DNA of 64,000 nt from Novosphingobium sp. EMRT-2 (GCF_005145025.1 NZ_CP039695.1:62001-126000); one strand, 5' to 3'. Shown: positions 47,597 to 57,087, numbered from the stretch's first letter. A program made the numbers and translations. The notes: generated by a model not told the origin, from the sequence alone.

Positions 47597-49381
47597 TCAG
47601 GCCGTCCTTTCGCGCAGGCTGGCGGACTTCAGCTTGGGCGCGATGGTCAGATCACCATCCGCCATGATCTGCTGGCGTAGTTCATCGCGCTTTTCGTGGA
47701 TCGAGGCGATCACCGGCCCCATCGGCACGCCCAGATCGACAAGGACGGCTTCGGACAGTTGCAGCGAGCTTTCGAGCGTTTCCGGCACGGCATGGGTCGC
47801 GCCGGCGCGGTAGAGTTCGCCGGCATGGGCGGCGTCGCGCGCGCGCACGATGATCGGCAGGTCGGGCCGCAGCTTGTGCAGCTTCTTGACGATGCGCGAG
47901 ACCAGCACCGGTTCGTCCATGGTGACGATCAGCGCACGGGCATGGTCGAGGTCAAGCCGGTCGATCACCGTTTCGCTGGCGACGTTGCCGAACAGCACGG
48001 GCAGCCCCGCAAGGCGCGCTTCACGCACCAGCCGGGGATCGGAATCGATCGCGATATAGGGCGCATCGTGGGCCGCCAGCATTTCGCCCACCAACCTCCC
48101 GACGCGGCCGAAGCCGAGGATCACGGCACGGTCGCCGGCCGGCTCCTCGCGCGGGAGGTCGGCCGAGGCCGGCTCGCGCGCTTCCAGCCGCTTGGCGAAG
48201 CCTTCGCCCACCTTGGCCAGCGCTGGCGTGATGGTGAGGCCGATGGCGGTGACGATCTGCCAGAACTGCGCGGTCTGCGGCAGAATCAGTTGCGCCTGGG
48301 TGGCCGTGGCCAGCACGATCAGGGTCGTTTCCGAAGGGCTGGCCATGAGAATGCCGGTTTCGAGCGCGGTGCCCCGGCCCTTGCCCATCACGCGCAGCAG
48401 CAGGCCGGTGACGAGCGCCTTGATTACGACCACGCCCGCCACGCCGGCCGCCAGCGGGCCGAGGTTCTCCCACACCACGCGCAGGTCTATGCCCATGCCG
48501 ATGGTGATGAGGAATACGCCCAGCGCCAGGCCCTTGAACGGCTTGGTGATCGCCTCGACCTCGTTGTGGTACTCGGTCTCGGCGATCAGCAGGCCGGCGA
48601 GCAGCGCGCCCATGATCGGGGAAAGGCCCACCGCTCCGGTGGCGAGCGCGGCGACGATGACGACGAGCAGGCTAGCGGCGAGGAACAGTTCCGGGCTTTT
48701 CGTCTGCGCCGCCTGCGCGAACAGGCTGGGCAACAGAAAGCGTCCGGCCAGCAACAGCGCGACGATGACGATGCCGCCACGCCACAGCGTATCGAGCAGC
48801 ACCGCGCCGCCATCGGCCGACGCCGTGGGGGCGATCGCGCCGAGCAGGAAGATGATCGGGACGAGCGCGATGTCCTCGAACAGCAGCATCGACAACGCCG
48901 CGCGGCCGACCGGACCCTGCGTGCCCGAGATGGGCAGGACCAGCGCGGTGGAGGACAGCGCCAGCGCGAGGCCCAGCCCGAGCGCGGCGTAAAGGCTTTC
49001 TCCCATGATCCCCATCAGGGCGAGGCCGATCAGCAGGGCTCCGCCGACCAGCTCCATCGCGCCGAGCCCGAACACCAGCCGCCGCATGGCCCACAGGCGG
49101 TTGAACGACAGTTCCAGCCCGATCTCGAAGAGCAGCAGGATGATGCCGAACTCCGCGAAGGGCGCGATCGCCTCGGGATCGGAAATGGTGATGTGGTATA
49201 GCCACGGCACCTGCGCGACCAGCGAGCCGAGACCATAGGGGCCGACCGCGAGGCCGACCAGAATGAACCCGATGATCGGGGTGATCCGGAAGCGGGCGAA
49301 GGCCGGGATGACGATTCCGGCGGCACCGAGAATGACCAGGGCATCGGAAAGGGCAGTCGAAGGAGCAAGGGAACCGGCCAT
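47597..49381 (-). CDS. CPA2 monovalent cation:proton antiporter with RCK domain (KefB-like)
   Basis: A 594-aa inner-membrane exchanger or K+ efflux system: about 12 membrane segments (1-390) with a conserved GISGTQGPVGRA-like mid segment and LLFEDIALVP, then a C-terminal TrkA-N/RCK domain with Rossmann GFGRVGRLVGEML and acid IDSDPRLV. It closes with a charged tail. Role in K+/H+ homeostasis by family; whether glutathione adducts gate it is not evident. It lies after the icd terminator. Confidence 0.88.
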   Translation of the reverse strand: MAGSLAPSTALSDALVILGAAGIVIPAFARFRITPIIGFILVGLAVGPYGLGSLVAQVPWLYHITISDPEAIAPFAEFGIILLLFEIGLELSFNRLWAMRRLVFGLGAMELVGGALLIGLALMGIMGESLYAALGLGLALALSSTALVLPISGTQGPVGRAALSMLLFEDIALVPIIFLLGAIAPTASADGGAVLLDTLWRGGIVIVALLLAGRFLLPSLFAQAAQTKSPELFLAASLLVVIVAALATGAVGLSPIMGALLAGLLIAETEYHNEVEAITKPFKGLALGVFLITIGMGIDLRVVWENLGPLAAGVAGVVVIKALVTGLLLRVMGKGRGTALETGILMASPSETTLIVLATATQAQLILPQTAQFWQIVTAIGLTITPALAKVGEGFAKRLEAREPASADLPREEPAGDRAVILGFGRVGRLVGEMLAAHDAPYIAIDSDPRLVREARLAGLPVLFGNVASETVIDRLDLDHARALIVTMDEPVLVSRIVKKLHKLRPDLPIIVRARDAAHAGELYRAGATHAVPETLESSLQLSEAVLVDLGVPMGPVIASIHEKRDELRQQIMADGDLTIAPKLKSASLRERTA

Positions 49382-49453
49382 GCGGCACCGTAACCTTCGT
49401 TAACCTGCCTTGCCAACCCCGGCGGTAGAGAAAAGTACCCCCAGCAACAAAAT

Positions 49454-49486
49454 GAAAGAGGCCCCGGCAGTGCCGGAGCCTCTTTT
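49454..49486 (-). terminator. icd terminator
   Basis: On the minus strand AAAGAGGCTCCGGCA pairs with TGCCGGGGCCTCTTT, followed by CATTTTG. The symmetric A/T flanks make it potentially bidirectional. Confidence 0.8.
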
Positions 49487-49512
49487 GCTTTTCCTTCAGG
49501 AACGCGGCTGGA

Positions 49513-50736
49513 TCAGTTCCAGGCCGTCATTTCCTTTTCGAGGTTGGCAACGATCGCTTCGAAGAACTTCTCGGTGGTCATCCACGGCTGGTCCGGACCG
49601 ATCAGGATGGCGAGGTCCTTGGTCATCTTGCCGCTTTCGACGGTTTCGATGCAGACGCGCTCCAGCGTTTCGGCGAACTTCACCACATCGGGCGTATCGT
49701 CGAACTTGCCGCGATAGATCAGGCCGCGCGTCCAGGCGAAGATCGACGCGATCGGGTTGGTCGAGGTCTGCTTGCCCTGCTGGTGCTGGCGGTAGTGGCG
49801 GGTGACGGTGCCGTGGGCGGCTTCCGCTTCCACGGTCTTGCCGTCCGGCGTCATCAGCACCGAGGTCATCAGGCCCAGCGAGCCGAAGCCCTGCGCCACG
49901 GTATCGGACTGGACGTCGCCGTCGTAGTTCTTGCAGGCCCAGACGAACTTGCCGCTCCACTTGAGCGCGGAGGCGACCATGTCGTCGATCAGGCGGTGCT
50001 GGTACTCGATGCCGGCAGCAGCGAACTTTTCCTTGAAGCCTTCGCTGTCGAACACTTCCTGGAACAGATCCTTGAAGCGGCCGTCATAGGCCTTGAGGAT
50101 GGTGTTCTTGGTCGAAAGATACACCGGCCAGCCGAGACCGAGGCCATAGTTGAAGCTGGCGCGGGCGAAGTCGCGGATCGAATCGTCCAGATTGTACATC
50201 GCCATGGCGACGCCGGGCGAGGGGAAGTCGAACACGTCGAGGTCGATCTTCTCGCCGTCCACGCCGTCCCACACCAGGCGCAGTTTGCCGGGGCCGGGGA
50301 TCAGGGTGTCGGTGGCCTTGTACTGGTCGCCGAAGGCGTGACGGCCGACCACGATCGGGTCGGTCCAGCCCGGAACAAGCCGGGGCACGTTCTGGATCAC
50401 GATGGGTTCGCGGAACACCACGCCGCCCAGGATGTTGCGGATCGTGCCGTTGGGCGACTTCCACATCTTCTTGAGCTTGAATTCCTCGACGCGGGCTTCG
50501 TCGGGCGTGATCGTGGCGCACTTCACGCCCACGCCATACTGCTTGATCGCGTTGGCGGAATCGATGGTGATCTGGTCGTTGGTCTCGTCGCGCTTTTCGA
50601 CCGAGAGGTCATAGTACTTGAGATCGACGTCGAGGTAGGGGAGGATCAGGCGTTCGCGAATCCATTCCCAGATGATCCGCGTCATTTCATCGCCGTCGAT
50701 TTCGACGATCGGGTTCTTCACCTTGATCTTCGCCAT
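49513..50736 (-). CDS. icd: NADP-dependent isocitrate dehydrogenase
   Basis: Converts isocitrate to 2-oxoglutarate in the TCA cycle. The 407-aa subfamily II (eukaryote-like) enzyme starts [23 protein letters not shown] and has [16 protein letters not shown] (substrate Ser/Asn/Arg region), [11 protein letters not shown] and [25 protein letters not shown] in the metal/NADP-binding area. Monocistronic with its own terminator. Confidence 0.97.
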   Translation of the reverse strand: MAKIKVKNPIVEIDGDEMTRIIWEWIRERLILPYLDVDLKYYDLSVEKRDETNDQITIDSANAIKQYGVGVKCATITPDEARVEEFKLKKMWKSPNGTIRNILGGVVFREPIVIQNVPRLVPGWTDPIVVGRHAFGDQYKATDTLIPGPGKLRLVWDGVDGEKIDLDVFDFPSPGVAMAMYNLDDSIRDFARASFNYGLGLGWPVYLSTKNTILKAYDGRFKDLFQEVFDSEGFKEKFAAAGIEYQHRLIDDMVASALKWSGKFVWACKNYDGDVQSDTVAQGFGSLGLMTSVLMTPDGKTVEAEAAHGTVTRHYRQHQQGKQTSTNPIASIFAWTRGLIYRGKFDDTPDVVKFAETLERVCIETVESGKMTKDLAILIGPDQPWMTTEKFFEAIVANLEKEMTAWN

Positions 50737-50946
50737 AGCCGTTCCGTGCCTCGTCTGGGGGAGAAAAGTTAGGCTCCCCTTAGCAGAGGCGCGCCGTGGT
50801 GCAAGGCAAGGACGCCCCGGACTTCCGTCTTAGAGCGCAATTTTCTGCATCCCCGCCGGCCGCTCCCTCTGGACACGGGAAGCGGTCCGGTCCAAGAATT
50901 TTAAGTGACCGGTTAAAGGTCCGGGCAATTTGCAGGAGAGATGGGG

Positions 50947-51711
50947 ATGAGCGAACCTGAAGTGCTGACCGAAGTGGACGGCAACGTCCTGGTGGTCACG
51001 ATCAACCGGCCCGACGCGAAGAACGCCATGAACAAGGCGGCGGCCGAAGGCATCAGCGCGGCGATGGACCGGCTTGACGCGGAACCGGGCCTTCAGGTCG
51101 CGATCCTGACCGGCGCGGGCGGAACCTTCTGTTCCGGCATGGATCTCAAGGGCTTCCTGCGTGGGGAATCGCCGTCGCTTCCGGGGCGCGGGTTCGGCGG
51201 CCTGTCGCAATGGACGCCGAAGAAGCCGATCATCGCGGCGGTCGATGGCTATGCTCTGGCAGGCGGCATGGAACTGGCGCTGTCGTGCGACCTTATCGTG
51301 GCCAGCTCCGCCTCCAAGTTCGGCATTCCCGAAGCGAAGCGCGGCCTGGCCGCGGCCGCCGGCGGACTCATCAAGCTGCCGCGCCAGATCCCGCCGCGCA
51401 TCGCCATGGAACTGGCGCTGACCGGTGACTTCATCGATGCCGCGCGCGCCTACGAACTGGGCTTCATCAACCGCGTGGTCGAAGGCCCGTCGCTGCCGGC
51501 GGCCAAGGAACTGGCGGCGCGCATCGCCGAAAACGGCCCGCTGGCGCTGGCCGCGTCGAAGGCCATCGTGCGCGATTCGCACGAATGGACCGAGGCCGAC
51601 ATGTGGGACAAGCAGCAGGCCTACATCACCCCGGTGTTCACCTCGCAGGACGCGCGCGAAGGCGCCGCGGCCTTTGCCGAGAAGCGCAAGCCGAACTGGC
51701 AGGGCAAGTAA
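50947..51711 (+). CDS. enoyl-CoA hydratase family protein (crotonase), canonical residues
   Basis: A 254-aa crotonase-fold enzyme. LTGAGGTFCSGMDLKG and GYALAGGMELALSCDL are the oxyanion elements. Both catalytic glutamates are kept (GGMELA and FGIPEAKRGL), unlike the crotonase at 11.5 kb. ATG 50947 is chosen because AGGAG lies 8 nt upstream; ATG 50941 would be too close. A true hydratase is likely; chain-length preference unknown. Confidence 0.88.
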   Translation: MSEPEVLTEVDGNVLVVTINRPDAKNAMNKAAAEGISAAMDRLDAEPGLQVAILTGAGGTFCSGMDLKGFLRGESPSLPGRGFGGLSQWTPKKPIIAAVDGYALAGGMELALSCDLIVASSASKFGIPEAKRGLAAAAGGLIKLPRQIPPRIAMELALTGDFIDAARAYELGFINRVVEGPSLPAAKELAARIAENGPLALAASKAIVRDSHEWTEADMWDKQQAYITPVFTSQDAREGAAAFAEKRKPNWQGK

Positions 51712-51795
51712 CGCGCGGCTGCTTTGCGCGCCGCGAATGCCAGAAAGGCCGGGCCATCCTGCGATGGTCCGGCCTTTTGCATTGGGGGAATGCCC

Positions 51796-52224
51796 TCAGG
51801 CGACGCTGAGCTTCACTTCGATGTTGCCGCGCGTGGCGTGGCTGTAGGGACAGATCGTGTCGGCTTCGGCCACCAGCTCCTCGGCGGCGGCGCGGTCCAC
51901 GCCCGGCAGGCTCACTTCCAGCGAAACCGCGAGGCCAAAGCCCTTGTCGGCGCGCGGACCGATGCCGACCGTGGCCGTCACCGTGGCATCCGCCGGTACG
52001 CGGGGCAGGCTCTTGTCCTGCGTCGCCGCGAACTTCATCGCGCCCAGGAAGCAGGCGGCGTATCCGGCGGCGAACAGCTGTTCGGGATTGTTGCCCTGGC
52101 CGTTGCCGCCCAGTTCCTTGGGGCTTGCGAGCACAACGTCCAGCGAACCGTCGGCGATGCGCGAGCGGCCATCACGGCCTCCGGTGGCGGTGGCGCTGGT
52201 GGAATAGAGGATCTTGGTGCTCAT
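51796..52224 (-). CDS. ohr: organic hydroperoxide resistance protein Ohr
   Basis: A 142-aa OsmC/Ohr thiol peroxidase that reduces lipid hydroperoxides. The reactive Cys is in AAGYAACFLGA and the resolving Cys in TICPYSHATRGN; the N-terminal STSATATGGRDGRS is Ohr-specific. It works as a dimer in the cytoplasm with lipoylated proteins. It is divergent from ohrR and shares two operators with it. Confidence 0.95.
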   Translation of the reverse strand: MSTKILYSTSATATGGRDGRSRIADGSLDVVLASPKELGGNGQGNNPEQLFAAGYAACFLGAMKFAATQDKSLPRVPADATVTATVGIGPRADKGFGLAVSLEVSLPGVDRAAAEELVAEADTICPYSHATRGNIEVKLSVA

Positions 52225-52264
52225 GGGATGCTTCCTTTCGCTTGGGGGATATTGAAATCGTAAA

Positions 52265-52275
52265 CGATTAAATCG
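52265..52275. promoter_or_regulatory. OhrR operator O1 (ohr side)
   Basis: CGATTAAATCG, an inverted repeat of CGATT around one base, inside a longer repeat ATCGTAAACGAT-TAA-ATCGTGTACGAT. It lies in the ohr leader/promoter downstream of a TTGACG -35-like hexamer, a position suited to repression. Confidence 0.65.
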
Positions 52276-52317
52276 TGTACGATGTATATGGACTCGCTGC
52301 ATCGAGTCGTCAATCCC

Positions 52318-52346
52318 TTGCGATTAAATCGTGTGCGATTTATATA
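52318..52346 (+). promoter_or_regulatory. ohrR promoter with operator O2
   Basis: TTGCGA (-35), a 17-bp spacer and TATATA (-10). The operator CGATTAAATCG (52321-52331) overlaps the -35 and spacer. The predicted transcription start falls on or next to ATG 52353, so the ohrR mRNA is probably leaderless. Confidence 0.6.
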
Positions 52347-52352
52347 GGGCGC

Positions 52353-52808
52353 ATGACAGACACTCCCCAGACCGCCGCTGGCCCGTTCGAAGGCTACCTG
52401 TGCTTTTCCGTCTATGCGGCGGGGCTGGCGTTCAACCGCCTGTACAAGCAGGTGCTCGATCGTTTCGGGCTGACCTATCCGCAATACCTGGTGCTGGTCG
52501 CGCTGCGGCAGCGCGACGGGCGGACGGTCAGCGAATTGGGCGAGGCGCTGTTTCTGGAATCGAACACGCTGACCCCGCTGATCAAGCGGCTGGAAGCGGC
52601 GGGGCTGGTCGAGCGCCGGCGCGATACGCGCGACGAACGCGTGGTGCGCGTCAGCCTCAGCGAGGCGGGCAAGGCGCTGGCGGTCGATATCGCCTGCGTG
52701 CCGCCGCAGATCGGCGAGGCGATCGGCATCGACCATGCGCGACTGGGACAAATGGCGCAGACGCTCGACGAACTTGCCGCCGGGCTGCGCCGCGCGGTCA
52801 GGGACTGA
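52353..52808 (+). CDS. ohrR: peroxide-sensing MarR-family regulator OhrR
   Basis: A 151-aa repressor of ohr. Sensor Cys17 in YLCFSVYAAG matches the reactive N-terminal Cys of OhrR. A second Cys115 in DIACVPP makes it the two-cysteine type, in which oxidation forms an intersubunit disulfide. The winged helix carries TVSELGEALFLESNTLTPLIKRLEA. It ends 11 bp inside the convergent TetR gene. Control of both genes by the paired operators is established for the family and inferred here. Confidence 0.93.
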   Translation: MTDTPQTAAGPFEGYLCFSVYAAGLAFNRLYKQVLDRFGLTYPQYLVLVALRQRDGRTVSELGEALFLESNTLTPLIKRLEAAGLVERRRDTRDERVVRVSLSEAGKALAVDIACVPPQIGEAIGIDHARLGQMAQTLDELAAGLRRAVRD

Positions 52809-53379
52809 CCGTCTTGGTCAGCCGTGTCACCGCGCTTTCGATCACCGCGCGCGCCTGCGCCGGCGGCAGGTGCTGGTCCAGCCGCAGGCGTTGCCAGGTT
52901 TCGAAGCTGAGCAGCAGGTCCATCGTTTCCAGCAGGATCGGATCGCCAGCGATCGCGGGGGGCATGATCGCGACCAGCCGTTCGCGCATCATCGCCAGCC
53001 GCTGCCCGTAATTGCGCTGAATCGTGGGCAGCGAATGGCGGTGGCCATCGGCCGCGCGCTTGTAGGGCATCAGCTTTTCATAGGTGCTGAGCCGGCGTTC
53101 GATCATTTCCGCCAGCTTGGCGCGCCAGTCCGGCCCCTCGAACGGATCGAGCCAGTCTTCGTATTCGCGCTCCAGCCGCAGGGCCATCGAGGCGTAGAGG
53201 CTGTCCATGTCGGCAAAGTGACGGAACACCGTGCGCAGGCCCACGCCGGCCCGCGTCGCCACCTGTTCCGCGCCGGGGCTCATATGCCCTTCGCCCACCA
53301 GCGCGATCATCGCTTCGACAATGCGCTGACGGCTGGTTTCCGAACGCTTGCGGCGCCCGTCCGTCGCGGCAGTGTCCAT
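52798..53379 (-). CDS. TetR/AcrR family regulator
   Basis: A 193-aa one-component regulator. The N-terminal DNA-binding domain reads RQRIVEAMIALVGEGHMSPGAEQVATRAGVGLRTVFRHFADMDSLY (helix-turn-helix about 35-60, typical TetR). The C-terminal ligand domain is not close to a known sensor. ATG 53379 has AGGAACAGG upstream. It is the first gene of a region whose two promoters share an inverted repeat, which it may recognise (inference). Confidence 0.88.
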   Translation of the reverse strand: MDTAATDGRRKRSETSRQRIVEAMIALVGEGHMSPGAEQVATRAGVGLRTVFRHFADMDSLYASMALRLEREYEDWLDPFEGPDWRAKLAEMIERRLSTYEKLMPYKRAADGHRHSLPTIQRNYGQRLAMMRERLVAIMPPAIAGDPILLETMDLLLSFETWQRLRLDQHLPPAQARAVIESAVTRLTKTVSP

Positions 53380-53497
53380 GGTGGCCTGTTCCTGTGGCAA
53401 TCCCGTATGTCCAATGCGCCTGAATGTCCGTTTCGCGCCCTACCAAGCCCGCGATCGATTGCAACGGTCAAGCGTGAAGGGGGGGGCGAGGAGTGGC

Positions 53498-53881
53498 TCA
53501 GCCCCGCTTTTCGTCGAAACTGCGCGCCGCCAGCACCAGAATCGCGATCATCGCGGCTTCCACGATCATCGGCGGAACGGCCGTTGCCGGCGCGCCATCG
53601 GCGATCAGGCTGACGCCGCGCCCGATCAGCGCCAGCGGCAGCAGCACGACCGGCACCAGCAACAGCGCGCGGCTGGCCTTCCAGGCGCCGGCCAGCGCGA
53701 ACAGGCCCATGCCCAAGAACAGCGCGGTGAAATCGGCGCGCAGCGTAGCCATTCCCTGCGTGCCGAGCGAGGCCAGGAAGAAGCGCTGGCCCGCGATCGC
53801 GGGATCGAGCAGGAAACCGAGGCCGATCGCCACATTGAACAGGCCGAGCAGGCCGGCGATCACGCGCATGGCATTTTTCAT
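53498..53881 (-). CDS. DUF4345 family membrane protein
   Basis: A 127-aa inner-membrane protein with about four helices: IAGLLGLFNVAIGLGFLLDP, ADFTALFLGMGLFALAGAW, LLLVPVVLLPLALIGRGVSL and VEAAMIAILVLAARSF. This matches DUF4345, which is of unknown function. GGGAGAA lies before ATG 53881. Divergent from the metallo-hydrolase gene; both may share the inverted-repeat control region. Confidence 0.8.
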   Translation of the reverse strand: MKNAMRVIAGLLGLFNVAIGLGFLLDPAIAGQRFFLASLGTQGMATLRADFTALFLGMGLFALAGAWKASRALLLVPVVLLPLALIGRGVSLIADGAPATAVPPMIVEAAMIAILVLAARSFDEKRG

Positions 53882-53934
53882 GACATTCTCCCCACTGTTT
53901 GCGCCAGACTACCACGTTCCGGGCGCGTGGCAAT

Positions 53935-53959
53935 ATATCGGCATTGTAAATGCCATAAT
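53935..53959. promoter_or_regulatory. Shared inverted-repeat operator, metallo-hydrolase promoter
   Basis: GGCA (53940-53943), seven bases, then TGCCATAAT (53951-53959). The spacing and right arm are the same as at 57088-57112. It lies between DUF4345 and the metallo-hydrolase gene, 40 bp before the latter's start. The left arm is degenerate. Confidence 0.5.
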
Positions 53960-53998
53960 ATCGCGTATCCTTTCGCAAAACAGGAAGGGAGAACGCGG

Positions 53999-55087
53999 AT
54001 GCACGGGGCGGTGAAGTGGGGCCTTGGTGGAGCGATGCTGGCCGGCGTGCTGGCGCTGGCGGCATTTCCGGCGCCGATCGGACTGGCAATGGCACGGCTG
54101 GCGATCGATGCGCGCGCCGGCGTGGATGCGACACGGGAACTGCCCGAGGGGCTGCATGTGGCGCTGTGCGGCTCCGGCTCCCCGTTGCCCGATCCCACCC
54201 GCGCCGAGCCGTGCAGCGTGGTGATCGCCGGCAAGCATGTCTTCGTGGTCGATGCGGGTGAGGGCGGCGCGCGCAACATGACCTTGATGCGCATTCCCAA
54301 TGGGCATGTCGAAGCGGTGTTCCTCACGCATCTCCATTCCGATCATATCGACGGGCTGGGGCCGATGATGCTGCTGCGCTGGACCGGGGCGAACGCCACC
54401 GTGCCGCTGCCGATCTACGGGCCGGCGGGAACCGAGCGCGTCGTGGCCGGGATGAACGAGGCCTATGCGATCGACGGGGGCTATCGCACCGCGCACCACG
54501 GCCCCGCTGTCGCGCCGCCGTCGGGCCGGGGCGGCACCGCCTATCCTTTCGCGCTGCCGCCCAGGGGGGATGGCACGCCCGTCACCGTGTTGCAGCGGGA
54601 TGGACTCACCGTGACCGCGTTCCGCGTGGATCACGGCCCGGTCGACCCGGCGGTGGGCTATCGCTTCGACTACAAGGGGCGCTCGATCGTGTTCAGCGGC
54701 GATACCGCCCCCACGCCGCTGCTGGTGCGCAACGCGCGCGGCGCGGACCTGCTGGTGCATGAAGGGTTGCAGCCCAGGCTGGTCGGCCTGATGGAGCAGA
54801 CGCTGCGCAAGCGCGGACAGCCGGGCCTCGCAAAGATCATGAGCGACATCCCCGGTTATCATACCTCGCCAGAGGCCGCTGCGGCCGAGGCGCAGGAGGC
54901 CGGCGTGAAGAATCTGGTGTTCAGCCACAACGTGCCGCAATTGCCCACGCGCGCGATGTATCCCGCCTATCTCGGCAACGCGCGCCAGAAATTCGACGGC
55001 ACGATCACGGTGGGCGAGGACGGCATGGTGTTCAGCCTGCCGGCCGGCGGCAAGGGCATGGAACTGCGTACATGGTCGGTCAGATGA
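53999..55087 (+). CDS. MBL-fold metallo-hydrolase
   Basis: A 362-aa metallo-beta-lactamase-fold hydrolase with an N-terminal signal or anchor (1-36). Zinc motif HLHSDHID with upstream VVDAGEGG, later HGP(V)DPAVGYRFDY and SGDTAPTPLL, and His in FSHNVPQ. The layout resembles tRNase Z/lactonase-like relatives. AGGAAGGGA precedes ATG 53999. Substrate unknown; it sits in the TetR-linked detoxification group. Confidence 0.87.
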   Translation: MHGAVKWGLGGAMLAGVLALAAFPAPIGLAMARLAIDARAGVDATRELPEGLHVALCGSGSPLPDPTRAEPCSVVIAGKHVFVVDAGEGGARNMTLMRIPNGHVEAVFLTHLHSDHIDGLGPMMLLRWTGANATVPLPIYGPAGTERVVAGMNEAYAIDGGYRTAHHGPAVAPPSGRGGTAYPFALPPRGDGTPVTVLQRDGLTVTAFRVDHGPVDPAVGYRFDYKGRSIVFSGDTAPTPLLVRNARGADLLVHEGLQPRLVGLMEQTLRKRGQPGLAKIMSDIPGYHTSPEAAAAEAQEAGVKNLVFSHNVPQLPTRAMYPAYLGNARQKFDGTITVGEDGMVFSLPAGGKGMELRTWSVR

Positions 55088-55145
55088 TTCGACGTAGCCG
55101 GGTTTCCGTTGCTTCGGGCCGCCGCGCGCGATAGCCGTTGCGGAT

Positions 55146-55706
55146 ATGGACAAGGCGCCATCCGCACCGGCCCGCGTGGTCTCGCTCGCGCTATCTGGCG
55201 ACCATGCCTTCTCGAAACAGGCAATCGAGCGCGTGAAGGTGATCCAGGGGATCGGCGTCGAGGGTGACGCTCATGCCGGCGAGAAGGTCCAGCACCTCTC
55301 CCGCGTGAAGGCGAACCCCGACCAGCCGAACCTGCGGCAGGTCCACCTGATCCATGCGGAATTGTTCGAGGAACTGCGCGAAAAGGGCTTCACCGTTGGG
55401 CCTGCCGACCTTGGCGAGAACATTGTGACGGCCGGGATCGCGCTGCTTGAACTGCCCCGGGGCGCTGTGCTGCACATCGGGCCGGATGTCGCGCTGGAAG
55501 TGACCGGTCTGCGCATTCCCTGCGCACAGATCGAGGCCTTCCAGAAGGGACTGCTGGCCGCGGTGCTCGATCGCGGGCCGGACGGGGAACTCATTCGCAA
55601 GGCCGGCGTCATGAGCGTGGTCCTGTCCGGCGGCGACATCGCCGTAGGGGACGGCATCGAGGTCCGCTTGCCGCCGGAACCGCACTTGCCGCTCGTCCCG
55701 GTTTGA
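55146..55706 (+). CDS. MOSC domain protein
   Basis: A 186-aa protein with the molybdenum-cofactor sulfurase C-terminal domain: FSKQAIERVKVIQGIGVEGDAHAG, DLGENIVTAGI, and the conserved Cys in RIPCAQIE. MOSC domains bind or move sulfur from pyridoxal or molybdenum-cofactor sulfur carriers, and some act on N-hydroxylated compounds. It has its own start 58 bp after the metallo-hydrolase, on the same strand. Confidence 0.88.
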   Translation: MDKAPSAPARVVSLALSGDHAFSKQAIERVKVIQGIGVEGDAHAGEKVQHLSRVKANPDQPNLRQVHLIHAELFEELREKGFTVGPADLGENIVTAGIALLELPRGAVLHIGPDVALEVTGLRIPCAQIEAFQKGLLAAVLDRGPDGELIRKAGVMSVVLSGGDIAVGDGIEVRLPPEPHLPLVPV

Positions 55707-55741
55707 ATACGGCGGGGAGGCGCGTCTGCCTCCCCCTTGCG

Positions 55742-56155
55742 CTATTTGCCCAATTGCTTTGTGCGGATATTGAGCTGGCCCGCCAGCCCCGCATGGCGGT
55801 GCTTCTCGATGGCCTGATATTCCGGCGACTGGATCATCTGCATCATCGCGGCGAGCGAGGGGTATTCGACCAGCGCCGCCATGTCCCACAATTCGCCGAC
55901 CTCGCCGATCATCAGGCCGGTGACCGCGCCGGCATAGACCTGCCGACCGCCGACGGCGGCGACACAGGCCTGCACCGCCGCGCCATAGCGGGCATAGGCC
56001 TCGCGTCCGGTCAGTTCGGGTTCGCTGCCATCGGCATAGGTTGCGTGCGGCTTGAACTTGAGCAGGTTGATCATCACGAATGGCCCGTCCTCGCCACTGC
56101 CGAAGAAGGCGGCGATCTGTTCGGGGCCGGGGGTGACGGCGTTGACGACTTCCAT
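55742..56155 (-). CDS. DUF1330 family protein
   Basis: A 137-aa small alpha-beta (dimeric ferredoxin-like) protein: PFVMINLLKFKPHATY, LTGREAYARYGAAVQ, and MQMIQSPEYQAIEKHRHAGLAG identify DUF1330. No known function. ATG 56155 lies 11 bp from the stop of the dehalogenase gene on the same strand, so the two are co-transcribed. Confidence 0.8.
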   Translation of the reverse strand: MEVVNAVTPGPEQIAAFFGSGEDGPFVMINLLKFKPHATYADGSEPELTGREAYARYGAAVQACVAAVGGRQVYAGAVTGLMIGEVGELWDMAALVEYPSLAAMMQMIQSPEYQAIEKHRHAGLAGQLNIRTKQLGK

Positions 56156-56166
56156 GGTGGCCTCCC

Positions 56167-57069
56167 TTAGCCGCGGATGAGCGTGTCGATGATCGTGCAA
56201 AGCTCGGCGGGAACATCTTCCTGCAGGAAGTGGCCCGCGCTCTGCAGCACGGTATGCGCCTGCCCCTTCGCGCCCGGAACGCGATCGATGAACGGCCGTT
56301 CGCCGCCGCGCGTGATGGCATCCTCGGCGCCGAAGGCGGTCAGCAGCGGCTTGTCGAAACGCGCCAGCACGTCCCAGGCCGCCTTGTTCTCCGCCACCGA
56401 GCCATGTTCGGGCGTGATCGGTACCAGCGTGGGGAACTGGCGGGCGCCTTCCTTGTAGGTTTCGTCGGGGAATGGGGCGTCGTAGGCGGCGATTTCTGCC
56501 GGCGAAAGATCGCGATGGCATCCGCCGTTGACGATCATGCCGACTGGGAAGACCGGCACGTTCTGGCTGAAATCGAGCCATGCGCGGAAGCCGTCGGTTG
56601 CGCCCGCGCCCACCGGCAGACCGGTATTGGAGACGACCACGCGGGCGAAGCGGTCGGGGAAGGCTGCGACCAGTCGCAGGCCGATCAGGCCGCCCCAGTC
56701 CTGGCAGAACAGGGTGATGCCGGTGAGATCAAGCTGCGTCAGCCAGTCGCTCATCCACTGGACATGGCGTTCGTAGGTATAGTCGTCGCGCCGCGCGGGC
56801 TTGTCGGAGCGGCCGAAGCCGACGAGGTCGGGGGCGACGACACGATGACCGCGCGCGACGAGATCGGGGATGAAACGGCGATAGAGGTAACACCAGCTCG
56901 GCTCGCCGTGCATGAGCAGCACCGGCGCGGCATCGCGCGGGCCTTCGTCGAGATGGTGGATTCGCAGGCGCGTACCGTCCTGTCCGTCGATCACCTCGCT
57001 GTAATGCGGCGAAAAATCAAAGCCATCCAGGCCGGCAAAGCGTTCGTCCGGCGTGCGCAGGATCTCCAT
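56167..57069 (-). CDS. haloalkane dehalogenase (DhlA/HLD-I type)
   Basis: A 300-aa alpha/beta hydrolase that hydrolyses carbon-halogen bonds of alkanes. Nucleophile Asp124 and halide-binding Trp125 sit in [10 protein letters not shown], exactly as in DhlA. The oxyanion/halide [11 protein letters not shown], second Trp164, acid in FGAEDAITR (Asp250) and His280 in SAGHFLQED are present. GGGGGATG precedes the ATG. Substrate range cannot be read. It is controlled from a region with the shared inverted repeat. Confidence 0.88.
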   Translation of the reverse strand: MEILRTPDERFAGLDGFDFSPHYSEVIDGQDGTRLRIHHLDEGPRDAAPVLLMHGEPSWCYLYRRFIPDLVARGHRVVAPDLVGFGRSDKPARRDDYTYERHVQWMSDWLTQLDLTGITLFCQDWGGLIGLRLVAAFPDRFARVVVSNTGLPVGAGATDGFRAWLDFSQNVPVFPVGMIVNGGCHRDLSPAEIAAYDAPFPDETYKEGARQFPTLVPITPEHGSVAENKAAWDVLARFDKPLLTAFGAEDAITRGGERPFIDRVPGAKGQAHTVLQSAGHFLQEDVPAELCTIIDTLIRG

Positions 57070-57087
57070 GGCATCCCCCAGTTGATT

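Noticed and set aside
50899..50919. CtrA-type site TTAA-N7-TTAA before the crotonase at 50.9 kb
   Set aside because: TTAA-GTGACCGG-TTAA has an 8-base spacer rather than 7, and the gene has no cell-cycle link.
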